Source: Pseudomonas arsenicoxydans (GTDB lineage: Bacteria; Pseudomonadota; Gammaproteobacteria; Pseudomonadales; Pseudomonadaceae). Taken from it: a stretch of 64,000 bases of DNA. Each line of letters starts with the position of its first letter. Position 1 is the first letter of the stretch. Below the pieces are notes generated by a model. The model was given only the letters and a program-made list of their open reading frames with translations, did no database searches and was not told where the DNA came from. Below are positions 17,117 through 26,254 of the stretch, piece after piece. Location: NCBI RefSeq assembly GCF_006438915.1, contig NZ_RCZE01000002.1, forward strand, positions 604,611-668,610, in the 5' to 3' direction. The position numbers and the translations under genes are program-made.

Positions 17117-18316
17117 ATGGCCTCAGCCGACACTGAGGTCATGACGACAGCTCTGCATATCACTCTGATCACCGAAACCTTCCCACCGGAAATCAACGGC
17201 GTGGCCAATACCCTTGGCCGCTTGTGCGACGGTTTGCGCGCGCGCGGGCACCAGGTGGAATTGGTCCGGCCACGCCAACTGTGTGATCAGCAGATAAGCG
17301 GTGACGATGATTTGCTGTTGTGTCGTGGCTGGCCGCTGCCGGGCTATCCCGGCCTGCAATGGGGCCAGTCGTCGATGCACAAGTTGCTCAGGCGCTGGAC
17401 CCGGCATCGACCGGACGTGCTGTACATCGCAACCGAAGGGCCACTGGGCTTGTCTGCGTTACGCGCGGCACGGCGCCTGGGAATTTCGGTGGTCAGCGGT
17501 TTTCACACCAACTTTCAGCAGTACTCGAGCCAATACGGGCTGGGATTGCTGACGCGAATGCTCACTCACTACCTGCGCTGGTTCCACAACCGGTCGACTC
17601 TGACCCTGGTGCCGAGCCCCAGCCAGCGGATGGAGCTTGAGCGTCGCAGCTTCGAACGCCTGGCCTTGCTCTCCCGGGGGGTCGACAGCCAATTGTTTCA
17701 TCCGAGCAAAAGGCTGGCATCGCTGCGCGAACAGTGGGGACTGACCGAGAACGACATCGCGATCATTCATGTCGGGCGCTTGGCCCCGGAGAAAAACCTC
17801 GGATTGCTCAAGCGCAGTTTCGACGCACTGAAGGCCACTTATCCACAGCGCAACCTGCGTTTGATCGTGATCGGTGACGGCCCGCAACGAGCGGTGCTGG
17901 AGCAGGAACTGCCCGAGGCGGTTTTCTGCGGTTCACAACGTGGCGAAGCGTTGGCCAGTCACTACGCATCCGGTGATGTGTTCCTGTTTCCGAGCATGAC
18001 CGAAACCTTCGGCAACGTGGTGCTTGAGGCATTGGCCTCGGGGTTGGGTGTGGTGGCTTACGATCAGGCGGCCGCCGCTCAACATATCCGACATGGCTAT
18101 AACGGCGTGCTGGCGATGCCGGGGGATGAAGAGGCGTTTTGCGACGCGGCAGCGTGGCTGCTGGAAGAGCGCGAGACATTGCGCTGCGTGCGCTTGAATG
18201 CCCGTCAGCATGCTAGCCGGCAGGGTTGGGCGGCGATTATCGAGCAGTTCGAGGGGCAGTTGCGGGGGGCTTGTGTGGGGGAAGTGGTGGTTCCTGGGGC
18301 ACAGACCTTATCCTGA
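17117..18316 (+). CDS. Glycosyltransferase family 4
   Basis: A GT4-type glycosyltransferase of about 399 residues, cytoplasmic with no membrane segment. TLITETFPPEINGVANTLG at the N-terminus and GFHTNFQQYS resemble GDP-mannose dependent alpha-mannosyltransferases and sulfolipid synthase SqdX. The C-terminal nucleotide-sugar domain has IIHVGRLAPEKNLGLL and SMTETFGNVVLEALASG with the catalytic Glu. The start could be here or at the ATG 24 bases on (17141, MTTALHITL); neither has a good ribosome site. No other polysaccharide genes are nearby. A REPIN lies just downstream, between convergent genes. Confidence 0.75.
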   Translation: MASADTEVMTTALHITLITETFPPEINGVANTLGRLCDGLRARGHQVELVRPRQLCDQQISGDDDLLLCRGWPLPGYPGLQWGQSSMHKLLRRWTRHRPDVLYIATEGPLGLSALRAARRLGISVVSGFHTNFQQYSSQYGLGLLTRMLTHYLRWFHNRSTLTLVPSPSQRMELERRSFERLALLSRGVDSQLFHPSKRLASLREQWGLTENDIAIIHVGRLAPEKNLGLLKRSFDALKATYPQRNLRLIVIGDGPQRAVLEQELPEAVFCGSQRGEALASHYASGDVFLFPSMTETFGNVVLEALASGLGVVAYDQAAAAQHIRHGYNGVLAMPGDEEAFCDAAAWLLEERETLRCVRLNARQHASRQGWAAIIEQFEGQLRGACVGEVVVPGAQTLS

Positions 18317-18339
18317 CTGCATGGTGACATTGAATCCGT

Positions 18340-18423
18340 CTTCGCGAGCAAGCCCGCTCCCACATTAGACCGCGTTTTTTCGCAGAAACGCGATCAAATG
18401 TGGGAGCGGGCTTGCTCGCGAAG
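18340..18423. repeat. REPIN (GTGGGAGCGGGC type)
   Basis: Two inverse REPs, 18340-18366 and 18397-18423, match perfectly as reverse complements. The variable interior has its own CGCGTTTT/AAACGCG palindrome. It sits between the convergent glycosyltransferase and Old Yellow Enzyme genes and is the only hairpin there that could stop both transcripts. Confidence 0.9.
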
Positions 18424-18440
18424 AAGACCTTGCAGACAAT

Positions 18441-19544
18441 TTAAACCAAGGTCATCAACGCCTCACGGCTGAACGGCAGGATGTCTTCCTCACGCCCGTC
18501 GCGCACTTTCTGCGCCCAGTCCGGATCCACCAGCAGCGCACGCCCTACCGCCACCAGGTCGAACTCGTCATTGTTCAGGCGCTCCAGCAGTTTTTCCAGG
18601 CTGGCTGGCTGCGCGATCTTGTCAGTGTTGACCATGAACTGCAGGAACTCGCCATCCAGACCCACACTGCCCACGGTGATGGTCGGCTTACCGGTGAGCT
18701 TGCGAGTCCAACCGGCCAGGTTCAGTTCGGAGCCATCGAATTCCGGCTCCCAGAAACGGCGCGTCGAGCAGTGGAAAATATCCACGCCGGCGTCGGACAA
18801 CGGCTTGAGGAACTCGCCCAGCGCTTCCGGCGTTTGCACCAGACGCGCGGTGTAATCCTGCTGTTTCCACTGCGAGAAACGGAAGATGATCGGGAAGCCT
18901 TCGCCGACCGCGGCACGCACGGCCTGGATCAACTCAATGGCAAAACGCGAACGGCCAGCCAGGTCGCCACCGTATTCGTCGGTGCGCTGGTTGCTGCCTT
19001 CCCAGAAGAACTGATCGACCAGATAACCGTGGGCACCGTGGATTTCAACGCCGTCCATGCCAATGCTCTGGGCATCCTTGGCGGCCTGGGCGAACGCGGC
19101 GATCACGTCCTGGATGTCTTGTTTAGTCATGCCGTGAACCACGACCTGACCGTCCTTCAATTTTTCCGACGGGCCGTAACCCGGGACGCTCGCATCCGGT
19201 TCGGTGCCGATACGGCGCACGCTGCCGACATGCCACAGCTGTGGAACGATCTTGCCGCCCTCAGCGTGAACCGCATCGACGACTTTCTTCCAGCCGGCCA
19301 GTGCGGCTTCACCGTAGAAATGCGGCACGTTCGGGTAGCCGTTCGACGCCTTGTGACCGATGGTGGTGCCTTCGGTGATGATCAAGCCCACGCCTGCGGC
19401 GGCGCGACGACGGTAGTACTCGATCACTTTGGAATTAGGCACGCCACCCGGCGAAAACGAGCGGGTCATCGGCGCCATGACGACGCGGGTCGGCAGTTCG
19501 AGGGTGCCGAGGTGGAACGGTTTAAACAGGGCTTTAACGGGCAT
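18441..19544 (-). CDS. Alkene reductase, Old Yellow Enzyme family
   Basis: A 367-residue FMN oxidoreductase of the Old Yellow Enzyme type, related to xenobiotic reductases that reduce activated alkenes and nitro compounds with NAD(P)H. Visible are VVMAPMTRSFS, the substrate pair in HGAHGYLVDQFF, RTDEYGG and the C-terminal FMN phosphate region VAVGRALLVDPDWAQKV. The start MPVKALF has GGAG 6 bases upstream; four residues of a longer frame are dropped. Many such genes respond to electrophiles, but no operator was recognised. Confidence 0.85.
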   Translation of the reverse strand: MPVKALFKPFHLGTLELPTRVVMAPMTRSFSPGGVPNSKVIEYYRRRAAAGVGLIITEGTTIGHKASNGYPNVPHFYGEAALAGWKKVVDAVHAEGGKIVPQLWHVGSVRRIGTEPDASVPGYGPSEKLKDGQVVVHGMTKQDIQDVIAAFAQAAKDAQSIGMDGVEIHGAHGYLVDQFFWEGSNQRTDEYGGDLAGRSRFAIELIQAVRAAVGEGFPIIFRFSQWKQQDYTARLVQTPEALGEFLKPLSDAGVDIFHCSTRRFWEPEFDGSELNLAGWTRKLTGKPTITVGSVGLDGEFLQFMVNTDKIAQPASLEKLLERLNNDEFDLVAVGRALLVDPDWAQKVRDGREEDILPFSREALMTLV

Positions 19545-19663
19545 GAGGCACTCCACGAAAACGATATCGACGGGATGGAATTTTATGACGGCGATAATAT
19601 GCGCAGTTCAAAGCGCTGCCCAGCACTATTGATCTGGGTGATTAAGGGTCAAAAGGCAGGCAT

Positions 19664-19695
19664 AAAAAATCGCAGCCCGAGGGCTGCGATTTTTT
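19664..19695. terminator. Terminator downstream of glutathione peroxidase
   Basis: A 15-base arm (19664-19678, AAAAAATCGCAGCCC) is followed two bases later by its exact complement ending in T6. Reading leftwards it ends the gpx transcript; it can act both ways. Confidence 0.85.
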
Positions 19696-19700
19696 GGGGT

Positions 19701-20183
19701 TCAGCTCAGCGCTTTTTCAATCGCATGCACGATCGTTGGATCATCCGGCGCCGTACGCGGGGAAAACCGCGCCAGCACACGACCGTCCTTGCCCAGCAGG
19801 AACTTTTCGAAGTTCCAGGTAATGTCACCCGGGAATTCCGCGCCCTCGCCCGCCAGCAGGCGGTAGAGCTGATGACGCTCATGTCCGTTGACTTCCAGCT
19901 TGCTGGACAACGGAAAGGTCACGCCATAGTTGAGGCTGCAAAACTCCTGGATTTCCTGCTCGGAACCCGGCTCCTGCCCGGCAAACTGATTGCAAGGCAA
20001 GCCGAGTACGCTGAAACCCTTACCTTTGAATTGCTGGTAGAGGTTTTCCAGCGCCGCGTACTGTGGGGTCAAGCCACATTTGGAGGCGACGTTGACCACC
20101 AGCACGACTTGCCCTTTGAATGGCGCCAGCGGTAGCTCCTGTCCATCCAGGGCTGTCAACTTAAGCTCGTGAAAAGCACTCAT
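19701..20183 (-). CDS. Glutathione peroxidase (Cys type)
   Basis: A 160-residue glutathione peroxidase family protein. The active-site Cys is Cys36 in NVASKCGLTPQY. The Gln is in GQEPG, the Trp in ITWNFEKFLL, and LGLPCNQF is also typical. It reduces hydroperoxides, and the enzymes of this bacterial class usually use thioredoxin more than glutathione. The start MSAFHELKL leaves GGAGTTCGTC before the ATG, and four upstream residues are rejected. The next gene upstream on the strand is slyD, as in P. aeruginosa PA0837-PA0838. Confidence 0.9.
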   Translation of the reverse strand: MSAFHELKLTALDGQELPLAPFKGQVVLVVNVASKCGLTPQYAALENLYQQFKGKGFSVLGLPCNQFAGQEPGSEQEIQEFCSLNYGVTFPLSSKLEVNGHERHQLYRLLAGEGAEFPGDITWNFEKFLLGKDGRVLARFSPRTAPDDPTIVHAIEKALS

Positions 20184-20255
20184 GACGAACTCCAAATTCC
20201 CGTGTTCTTCTCGAAACAGCCACTTGGCGGTGCCCCCAAGGACAGCCGCCGACTA

Positions 20256-20276
20256 AAAAGGCGCCCTCGGGCGCCT
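20256..20276 (-). terminator. Terminator of slyD
   Basis: GGCGCCC and GGGCGCC pair around a TC spacer, with a run of T on the minus-strand 3' side. It lies 30 bases after the slyD stop codon. Confidence 0.75.
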
Positions 20277-20305
20277 CTCCAGTTCTCTGAGCTTAGCGCA
20301 GAAAA

Positions 20306-20791
20306 TCAGTGGTGATGGCCACCTTCGCCATGGACGTGACCATGAGCGATTTCTTCCTGGCTGGCGTCACGGATGTCGATGATCTTGACCTGGAAATTCA
20401 GGCGCTGGCCGGCCAACGGGTGGTTGCCGTCGACGGTGACTTCGTCGCCGTCCAGATCGCGAATGGTGACGATCTGCATTTGGCCATCCGGAGCGGAAGC
20501 GTGGAACTGCATGCCCACTTCCAGTTCGTCGACGCCTTCGAACATGCTGCGGCTCAGGGTGCTGACCAGTTCGGCAGCGTACTCGCCGTAGGCATCTTCA
20601 GGTTCAACGGCTACGGTCAGCTCGTCGCCGACAGCTTTGCCTTCCAGAGCCTTTTCCAGGCCCGGGATGATGTTACCTGCGCCTTGCAGGTAGACCAGCG
20701 GCGCGCCACCGGCGGAGCTGTCGATGACCTCACCAGCGTCGTTGGTCAGGGTATAGTCGATGGAGACAGCCTTATTGGCGGCGATCAGCAT
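20306..20791 (-). CDS. slyD: FKBP-type peptidyl-prolyl isomerase SlyD
   Basis: A 161-residue SlyD with FKBP and inserted-flap chaperone domains. It begins MLIAANKAVSIDYTLTNDAG, with the FKBP motif GGAPLVYLQGAGNIIPGLEKAL and the flap from PEDAYGEY onward. The C-terminal tail is His-rich (HGHVHGEGGHHH), which binds nickel. The start is fixed by the family N-terminus; a 37-residue extension is rejected. It assists prolyl folding and metal delivery. The ATG overlaps the ATG region of the opposing DUF3565 gene. Confidence 0.9.
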   Translation of the reverse strand: MLIAANKAVSIDYTLTNDAGEVIDSSAGGAPLVYLQGAGNIIPGLEKALEGKAVGDELTVAVEPEDAYGEYAAELVSTLSRSMFEGVDELEVGMQFHASAPDGQMQIVTIRDLDGDEVTVDGNHPLAGQRLNFQVKIIDIRDASQEEIAHGHVHGEGGHHH

Positions 20792-21098
20792 GGGGCGAGA
20801 CCTTTTGCATAAGAATGAAGAAAGGCCAAGTTTAGCGAAGCCATCGCCCGAAAGCGAACACAACCCGGACGGAAGGTTGGCGACGCCAGGCGCAACGGTC
20901 ACAGGCTTCCATCAGGATGAGGACGGTCATTGGGTGGCCGAGCTTTCCTGTGGCCACAGCCAGCACCTGCGCCACCAGCCACCGTGGCAATCGCGTGCCT
21001 GGGTCCTGGACCCTGCGCAACGTATTGAAAAAATAGGCCAGCCCTTTGACTGCGGTTGGTGCGCACAAGGCCCGGTTAGCGATAACCTTGGCGACTGA
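20790..21098 (+). CDS. DUF3565 domain protein
   Basis: A small DUF3565 protein with TGFHQDEDGHWVAELSCGH, RHQPPWQSR and the closing FDCGWC. Cys and His pairs suggest metal binding. The start is unclear. An ATG at 20790 overlaps the slyD start on the other strand, and TTG codons at 20805 and 20877 are other options. The most conserved part begins near 20905, and the first 35 residues look atypical, so a late start (20877) is likely if TTG is used. It lies 60 bp before pta. Function unknown. Confidence 0.6.
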   Translation: MGRDLLHKNEERPSLAKPSPESEHNPDGRLATPGATVTGFHQDEDGHWVAELSCGHSQHLRHQPPWQSRAWVLDPAQRIEKIGQPFDCGWCAQGPVSDNLGD

Positions 21099-21158
21099 AT
21101 TTCGGTAGATCGTCAGGTATAAACGATCGCCTTTGCCATGCTCCCTTAGAGAATCCGC

Positions 21159-23258
21159 ATGCAAACTTTTTTTATCGCACCCACCGATTTTGGTGTGGGT
21201 CTGACCTCCATCAGCCTCGGGCTGGTGCGCACGCTTGAGCGCGCTGGCCTCAAAGTCGGCTTTTTCAAACCGATTGCCCAGCCCCATCCGGGTGACACCG
21301 GCCCGGAACGTTCCACCGAACTGGTGGCCCGCACCCACGGCTTGCGGCCGCCGCAGCCACTGGGCCTGGCGCACGTCGAGCGCATGCTCGGCGATGGTCA
21401 GCTGGATGAACTGCTCGAAGAAATCATCACCCTTTATCAGCAAGCCGCTGTCGGCAAGGACGTGCTGGTCGTCGAAGGCATGGTCCCGACCCGCAGCGCC
21501 AGCTACGCAGCACGGGTCAACCTGCATTTGGCCAAGAGCCTGGATGCCGATGTGATTCTGGTCTCGGCGCCGGAAAGCGAAGCCCTGTCAGAACTCTCTG
21601 GCCGCGTGGAATTGCAGGCGCAACTGTTCGGCGGGCCGAAAGACCCGAAAGTCCTCGGTGTGATCCTCAATAAGGTCAAGACCGACGAAAGCATGGACGT
21701 CTACGCCTCGCGCTTGAAGGAGCACTCGCCGTTGCTGCGCAGCGGAGATTTCCGTTTGCTGGGCTGCATCCCGTTCCGGCCGGAATTGAATGCCCCGCGC
21801 ACCCGTGACGTCGCCGACCTGATGGGCGCACAAATCCTCAATGCCGGCGATTACGAAACACGGCGCATGACCAACATCATCATCTGCGCCCGCACCATGC
21901 GCAACACCGTGGAGCTGCTCAAGCCCGGCGTGCTGGTGGTGACACCCGGTGATCGCGACGACATCATCCTCGCCGTCAGCCTCGCGGCCATGAACGGCGT
22001 GCCGCTGGCCGGCCTGCTGCTGACCAGCGACACCCTGCCCGACCCGCGCATCATGGACTTGTGCCGTGGCGCGTTGCAGGCGGGTTTGCCGGTGTTGTCG
22101 GTGAGCACGGGCTCCTACGACACCGCCAACCAATTGAACGGCTTGAACAAGGAAATCCCCATCGACGACCGCGAGCGTGCGGAGATCATCACCGACTTCG
22201 TCGCCAGCCACCTCGATGCCAACTGGCTGCACCAGCGCTGCGGCACCCCGCGTGAGATGCGCCTGTCGCCCGCTGTGTTCCGCTACCAATTGATCCAACG
22301 CGCCCAGGCGGCGAACAAACGTATCGTGCTGCCAGAAGGCAGTGAGCCGTTGACCGTGCAAGCCGCGGCGATCTGCCAGGCTCGTGGCATTGCCCGTTGC
22401 GTGTTGCTGGCGAAGCCGGCGGACGTCGAAGCCGTGGCTCGCGCTCAAGGCATCGAGCTGCCGCCGGGGCTGGAGATCCTCGACCCGGATCTGATCCGCG
22501 AACGCTACGTCGAGCCGATGGTTGCGCTGCGCAAAAGTAAAAGTCTCAACGCGCCGATGGCCGAGCAGCAACTGGAAGACACCGTGGTGATCGGCACCAT
22601 GATGCTGGCGCTGGATGAAGTCGATGGCCTCGTCTCCGGCGTCATCCACTCCACCGCCAACACCATCCGCCCTGCCCTGCAGCTGATTAAAACGGCACCG
22701 GGCTGCACCTTGGTGTCGTCGGTGTTCTTCATGCTGTTTCCGGAAGAAGTGCTGGTCTACGGCGATTGCGTGATGAACCCGCACCCGAGCGCCAGCGAAC
22801 TGGCCGAGATCGCCCTGCAAAGCGCCGACTCGGCGGCCGCGTTCGGCATCACGCCACGCGTGGCGATGATCAGCTATTCCAGCGGTGAGTCCGCCAGCGG
22901 CGAAGAGGTCGAGAAAGTTCGCGAAGCGACATTGCTCGCCCACGAACAGCAAAACTCGCTGCTGATCGATGGTCCGTTGCAATACGACGCCGCGGCCAAC
23001 GAAACGGTGGCCAAGCAACTGGCGCCGAATAGCCAGGTCGCCGGTCGCGCCACGGTGTTCGTGTTCCCCGACCTGAATACCGGCAACACCACCCACAAAG
23101 CCGTGCAACGCAGCGCCGACTGCGTGAGTCTCGGACCGATGCTGCAAGGCCTGCGCAAACCGGTGAACGACCTGCCGCGCGGCGCGCAAGTCGATGACAT
23201 CGTCTACACCATCGCGTTGACCGCGATTCAGGCTGCCAACCGACCTATGGATGTTTAA
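21159..23258 (+). CDS. pta: Phosphate acetyltransferase (long form)
   Basis: A 699-residue Pta that interconverts acetyl-CoA and acetyl phosphate. Residues 1-220 form the dethiobiotin-synthetase-like N-terminal domain, 220-340 the DRTGG domain (TPGDRDDIILAVSLAAMNG), and 370-699 the catalytic PTA_PTB domain with IVLPEGSEPLTVQAAAICQ and FPDLNTGNTTHKAVQRS. The stop codon abuts the ATG of the acyltransferase gene. In P. aeruginosa ackA is directly upstream; here it is not present within 2 kb upstream. GGAG-free leader, so translation start is by homology (MQTFFIAPTDFG). Confidence 0.92.
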   Translation: MQTFFIAPTDFGVGLTSISLGLVRTLERAGLKVGFFKPIAQPHPGDTGPERSTELVARTHGLRPPQPLGLAHVERMLGDGQLDELLEEIITLYQQAAVGKDVLVVEGMVPTRSASYAARVNLHLAKSLDADVILVSAPESEALSELSGRVELQAQLFGGPKDPKVLGVILNKVKTDESMDVYASRLKEHSPLLRSGDFRLLGCIPFRPELNAPRTRDVADLMGAQILNAGDYETRRMTNIIICARTMRNTVELLKPGVLVVTPGDRDDIILAVSLAAMNGVPLAGLLLTSDTLPDPRIMDLCRGALQAGLPVLSVSTGSYDTANQLNGLNKEIPIDDRERAEIITDFVASHLDANWLHQRCGTPREMRLSPAVFRYQLIQRAQAANKRIVLPEGSEPLTVQAAAICQARGIARCVLLAKPADVEAVARAQGIELPPGLEILDPDLIRERYVEPMVALRKSKSLNAPMAEQQLEDTVVIGTMMLALDEVDGLVSGVIHSTANTIRPALQLIKTAPGCTLVSSVFFMLFPEEVLVYGDCVMNPHPSASELAEIALQSADSAAAFGITPRVAMISYSSGESASGEEVEKVREATLLAHEQQNSLLIDGPLQYDAAANETVAKQLAPNSQVAGRATVFVFPDLNTGNTTHKAVQRSADCVSLGPMLQGLRKPVNDLPRGAQVDDIVYTIALTAIQAANRPMDV

Positions 23259-24164
23259 ATGCTGGATTCCCTGCCTGCCGCCGTGCGCGGTGTGATTGCT
23301 TCGTTGTTGCTGGCCCTCAATACCCTTCTGCTGTGCTCGTTTCTGTTCTTCGTGGCGATTTTCAAGGTGCTCCCGTTCGCCATCACCCAACGCTTCACAC
23401 GCTGGCTGATGAGCCACACCCATGAAGCCTGGATCAGCAACAACAAAGCGTGGATGAACCTGGTCTGCCGTACCCGCTGGCACCTCAGCGGCCTGGAAGG
23501 CCTGGACTATCAGCACTCGTACCTGATCACCAGCAACCACCAGAGCTGGGTCGACATCATGGTGCTGCAATACGTACTCAACCGCCGCATCCAGCCGCTG
23601 AAGTTTTTTCTGAAACAGGAGCTGATCTGGGTGCCGGTGATTGGTCTGGCCTGGTGGACGCTGGGCTTTCCGTTCATGAAGCGCTATTCCAAGGCGTATC
23701 TGGAAAAGCACCCGGAGAAGAAAGGCAAAGACCTGGAAACCACGCGCAAGACCTGCGCGAAGTTTCGCAACAGCCCGGTGGGGATTTTCAACTTCGTTGA
23801 GGGCACTCGCTTCACCGAAGGTAAACACGCGCAGCAGAAATCACCGTTCAAGTATTTGCTCAAACCCAAGGCCGGTGGCATTGCGTTTGTGCTGGATGCG
23901 ATGGGCGAGCAGCTGGAATCCATCGTCAACGTGACGATTCACTATCCGGGCGGGCGTCCGGGGTATTGGGATTTGCTCTGCGGGAATGTGAACGACGTGG
24001 TCGTGCATTTTCAGGAGCTGAAGATTCCGCCGCAGTTTATCGGCAAGAACTACGACCAGGATGGCGAGTATCGGTTGCAGTTTCAGGGGTGGATCAATCA
24101 GTTGTGGCTGGATAAGGATGCGTTGCTGGGGCAGATGCATCGGGAGTATCCCGCCAAGGTTTGA
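23259..24164 (+). CDS. PlsC-family acyltransferase (YihG-like)
   Basis: A 301-residue membrane acyltransferase. The catalytic HX4D motif reads NHQSWVDIM; NFVEGTRFTEGKH is the acceptor phosphate motif. One strong N-terminal membrane helix (VIASLLLALNTLLLCSFLFFVAIF) anchors it, with a further hydrophobic stretch at WVPVIGLAWWTLGFPFM. It probably transfers an acyl group to lysophosphatidic acid or a related lipid. The ATG follows the pta stop without a gap, so the two are co-transcribed and coupled; the same order occurs in P. aeruginosa (PA0834-PA0835). Confidence 0.85.
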   Translation: MLDSLPAAVRGVIASLLLALNTLLLCSFLFFVAIFKVLPFAITQRFTRWLMSHTHEAWISNNKAWMNLVCRTRWHLSGLEGLDYQHSYLITSNHQSWVDIMVLQYVLNRRIQPLKFFLKQELIWVPVIGLAWWTLGFPFMKRYSKAYLEKHPEKKGKDLETTRKTCAKFRNSPVGIFNFVEGTRFTEGKHAQQKSPFKYLLKPKAGGIAFVLDAMGEQLESIVNVTIHYPGGRPGYWDLLCGNVNDVVVHFQELKIPPQFIGKNYDQDGEYRLQFQGWINQLWLDKDALLGQMHREYPAKV

Positions 24165-24182
24165 GTCGCCTGTACCGGCCTA

Positions 24183-24275
24183 TTCGCGAGCAAGCCCGCT
24201 CCCACATTAGATCTTCAGTGAACACAGGTTTCGCGAACGCCAGAGATTGAATGTGGGAGCGGGCTTGCTCGCGAA
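24183..24275. repeat. REPIN (GTGGGAGCGGGC type)
   Basis: Inverse REPs at 24183-24208 and 24250-24275, identical as reverse complements over 26 bases. Lies between the convergent acyltransferase and cysNC genes. Confidence 0.9.
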
Positions 24276-24295
24276 GGCGTCCTCCCAGACACAAA

Positions 24296-24331
24296 AAAAC
24301 CCGCCGATGATCACTCATCGGCGGGTTTTTT
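24296..24331. terminator. Bidirectional terminator, acyltransferase and cysNC
   Basis: CCCGCCGATGA and TCATCGGCGGG form an 11-bp stem with a TCAC loop, flanked by A7 and T-rich runs, directly before the cysNC stop. Confidence 0.85.
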
Positions 24332-24346
24332 ATTGGCGGCTAATGC

Positions 24347-26245
24347 TTAGATCGCGCCGCGGCTACGCAGCAGATCCAGCACTTGCTTGACGCTTTCTTC
24401 CAGCGACAGCGACTGGGTGTCGACCACAAGGTCAGCATCCAACGGCACATCGAACGGGAAGGAATCGCCCGGGATGTTATCCCCGGCCGCCGCATACAGA
24501 CCTTGCGGGTCACGCTCGGCACAGACCGCCGGCGAGGCCTGGACGTAAACGGTCAGCAAACGCTCTTTGCCGATCAGTTCCCTGGCCTGCTCACGACCTT
24601 CAGCACTCGGCGCAACAAACGCTGCCAGCGTCAGCAAACCGGCTTCGTTGAACTGACGCGCAACGTGTGCCGCACGACGCCAGTTCTCGGTACGTCCGGC
24701 GCGATCCTGTGGCAGACCTTTGTTCAGGTCGTGACGCAGGTTCTGGCCATCAAGCACAAACACTGCGCGGCCCATGTCGAACAGCTTGCGTTCAACCGCG
24801 TAGGCCAAGGTGCTTTTGCCTGCGCCCGACAGGCCGCTGAATAACACGGTGGCCGGTTGCTGGCCGAAGCGCTGGGCGCGTTCTTCGGTGGCGACGTGAG
24901 CGAGTTTGCCATGATGCGTAGCGCTGCCATGGGCCACTGGCTGAGCGATGATCATGCCGGCCGCGACGGTGCCATTGGTCAAACGGTCAATGACGATGAA
25001 CGAACCGGTGGTGCGGTTGCTCGCGTAACCGTCCAGCGCGATGGCCGCGTCGAGGCTGATCTTGACCCGACCGATCTCGTTCAACTGCAAGGCGCTGGCC
25101 GGGCCTTCTTCCAGCGTGTTGACGTCAACGCGGTTGACGATGCTGGTGATCGAACCCGGCACATACGAGGTCGCGCGCTTGATGTCGTATTTCTTGCCCG
25201 GCAGCATCGGCTCTTCGGCCATCCACACCAGCATGGCGTCGAAGGCGTCGGTCACTTGCGGCAGGTTGTCGGCGTGTACCAGCAAATCGCCGCGGGAGAT
25301 GTCGATCTCGTCTTCCATGGTCAGCGTCACAGCCTGACCCGGACCTGCGTGCTCCAGTTCACCTTCGAAGGTGACGATGGATTTCACGCGGCTGCTCTTG
25401 CCCGACGGCAGCACAACGACTTCGTCGCCCTTGTGCACAATGCCGCTGGCCAGGGTGCCGGCAAAACCACGGAAGTTCAGGTTCGGACGGTTGACGTACT
25501 GCACCGGGAAACGCAGGTCGGTGTAGTTGCGGTCGCTGGCGATTTCGACGGTTTCCAGAATTTCCATCAGCGACTGGCCGGTGTACCACGGCGAGCGCTC
25601 GGACTTGTTCACCACGTTGTCGCCTTTCAACGCCGACATCGGCACGAAGGCCATGGTGGTCGGCTTGAACGCGATGCCTTCGGCGAACTTCAGGTAATCG
25701 GCCTTGATCGACTCAAACACGCTTTGGTCAAATCCATTGATGTCCATCTTGTTGACGGCCACCACGATGTGTTTGATGCCCAGCAACGAGGCGATGAAGC
25801 TATGGCGACGGGTCTGAGTCTGCACGCCGTAACGGGCGTCGATCAGGATGATCGCCAGGTCACAGGTAGAAGCACCGGTGGCCATGTTGCGGGTGTACTG
25901 CTCATGGCCGGGGGTGTCGGCAATGATGAATTTGCGCTTGGCGGTGGAGAAATAGCGGTAAGCGACATCGATGGTGATGCCCTGCTCACGCTCGGCCTGC
26001 AAGCCGTCGACCAGCAATGCCAGGTCGATGTCATCGCCGGTGGTGCCGACTTTTTTCGAGTCGCGGGTAATGGCTTCCAGGTGATCTTCGTAGATCATCT
26101 TGGAGTCGTGCAGCAGGCGCCCGATCAGGGTGCTCTTGCCGTCGTCGACGTTGCCACAGGTCAGAAAGCGCAGCATTTCCTTGCGTTCGTGCTGGCCCAG
26201 GTAGGCGAGGATGTCCTCGCTGATCAAATCAGATACGTGCGACAT
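24347..26245 (-). CDS. cysNC: Sulfate adenylyltransferase large subunit fused to APS kinase
   Basis: A 632-residue bifunctional protein. Residues 25-440 are the EF-Tu-like GTPase CysN ([37 protein letters not shown]) that powers APS formation. Residues 455-632 are APS kinase CysC ([17 protein letters not shown], the phosphate-binding loop; [15 protein letters not shown]). It makes PAPS from sulfate and ATP together with CysD. The fusion is normal for Pseudomonas. Nine bases separate it from cysD, the upstream gene in the operon. Confidence 0.95.
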   Translation of the reverse strand: MSHVSDLISEDILAYLGQHERKEMLRFLTCGNVDDGKSTLIGRLLHDSKMIYEDHLEAITRDSKKVGTTGDDIDLALLVDGLQAEREQGITIDVAYRYFSTAKRKFIIADTPGHEQYTRNMATGASTCDLAIILIDARYGVQTQTRRHSFIASLLGIKHIVVAVNKMDINGFDQSVFESIKADYLKFAEGIAFKPTTMAFVPMSALKGDNVVNKSERSPWYTGQSLMEILETVEIASDRNYTDLRFPVQYVNRPNLNFRGFAGTLASGIVHKGDEVVVLPSGKSSRVKSIVTFEGELEHAGPGQAVTLTMEDEIDISRGDLLVHADNLPQVTDAFDAMLVWMAEEPMLPGKKYDIKRATSYVPGSITSIVNRVDVNTLEEGPASALQLNEIGRVKISLDAAIALDGYASNRTTGSFIVIDRLTNGTVAAGMIIAQPVAHGSATHHGKLAHVATEERAQRFGQQPATVLFSGLSGAGKSTLAYAVERKLFDMGRAVFVLDGQNLRHDLNKGLPQDRAGRTENWRRAAHVARQFNEAGLLTLAAFVAPSAEGREQARELIGKERLLTVYVQASPAVCAERDPQGLYAAAGDNIPGDSFPFDVPLDADLVVDTQSLSLEESVKQVLDLLRSRGAI

Positions 26246-26254
26246 GACAACCCC

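Noticed and set aside
21588..23828. Minus-strand frame of 746 codons across pta and the acyltransferase
   Set aside because: Shadow frame, rich in His, Gln and Arg, crossing two well-identified genes.
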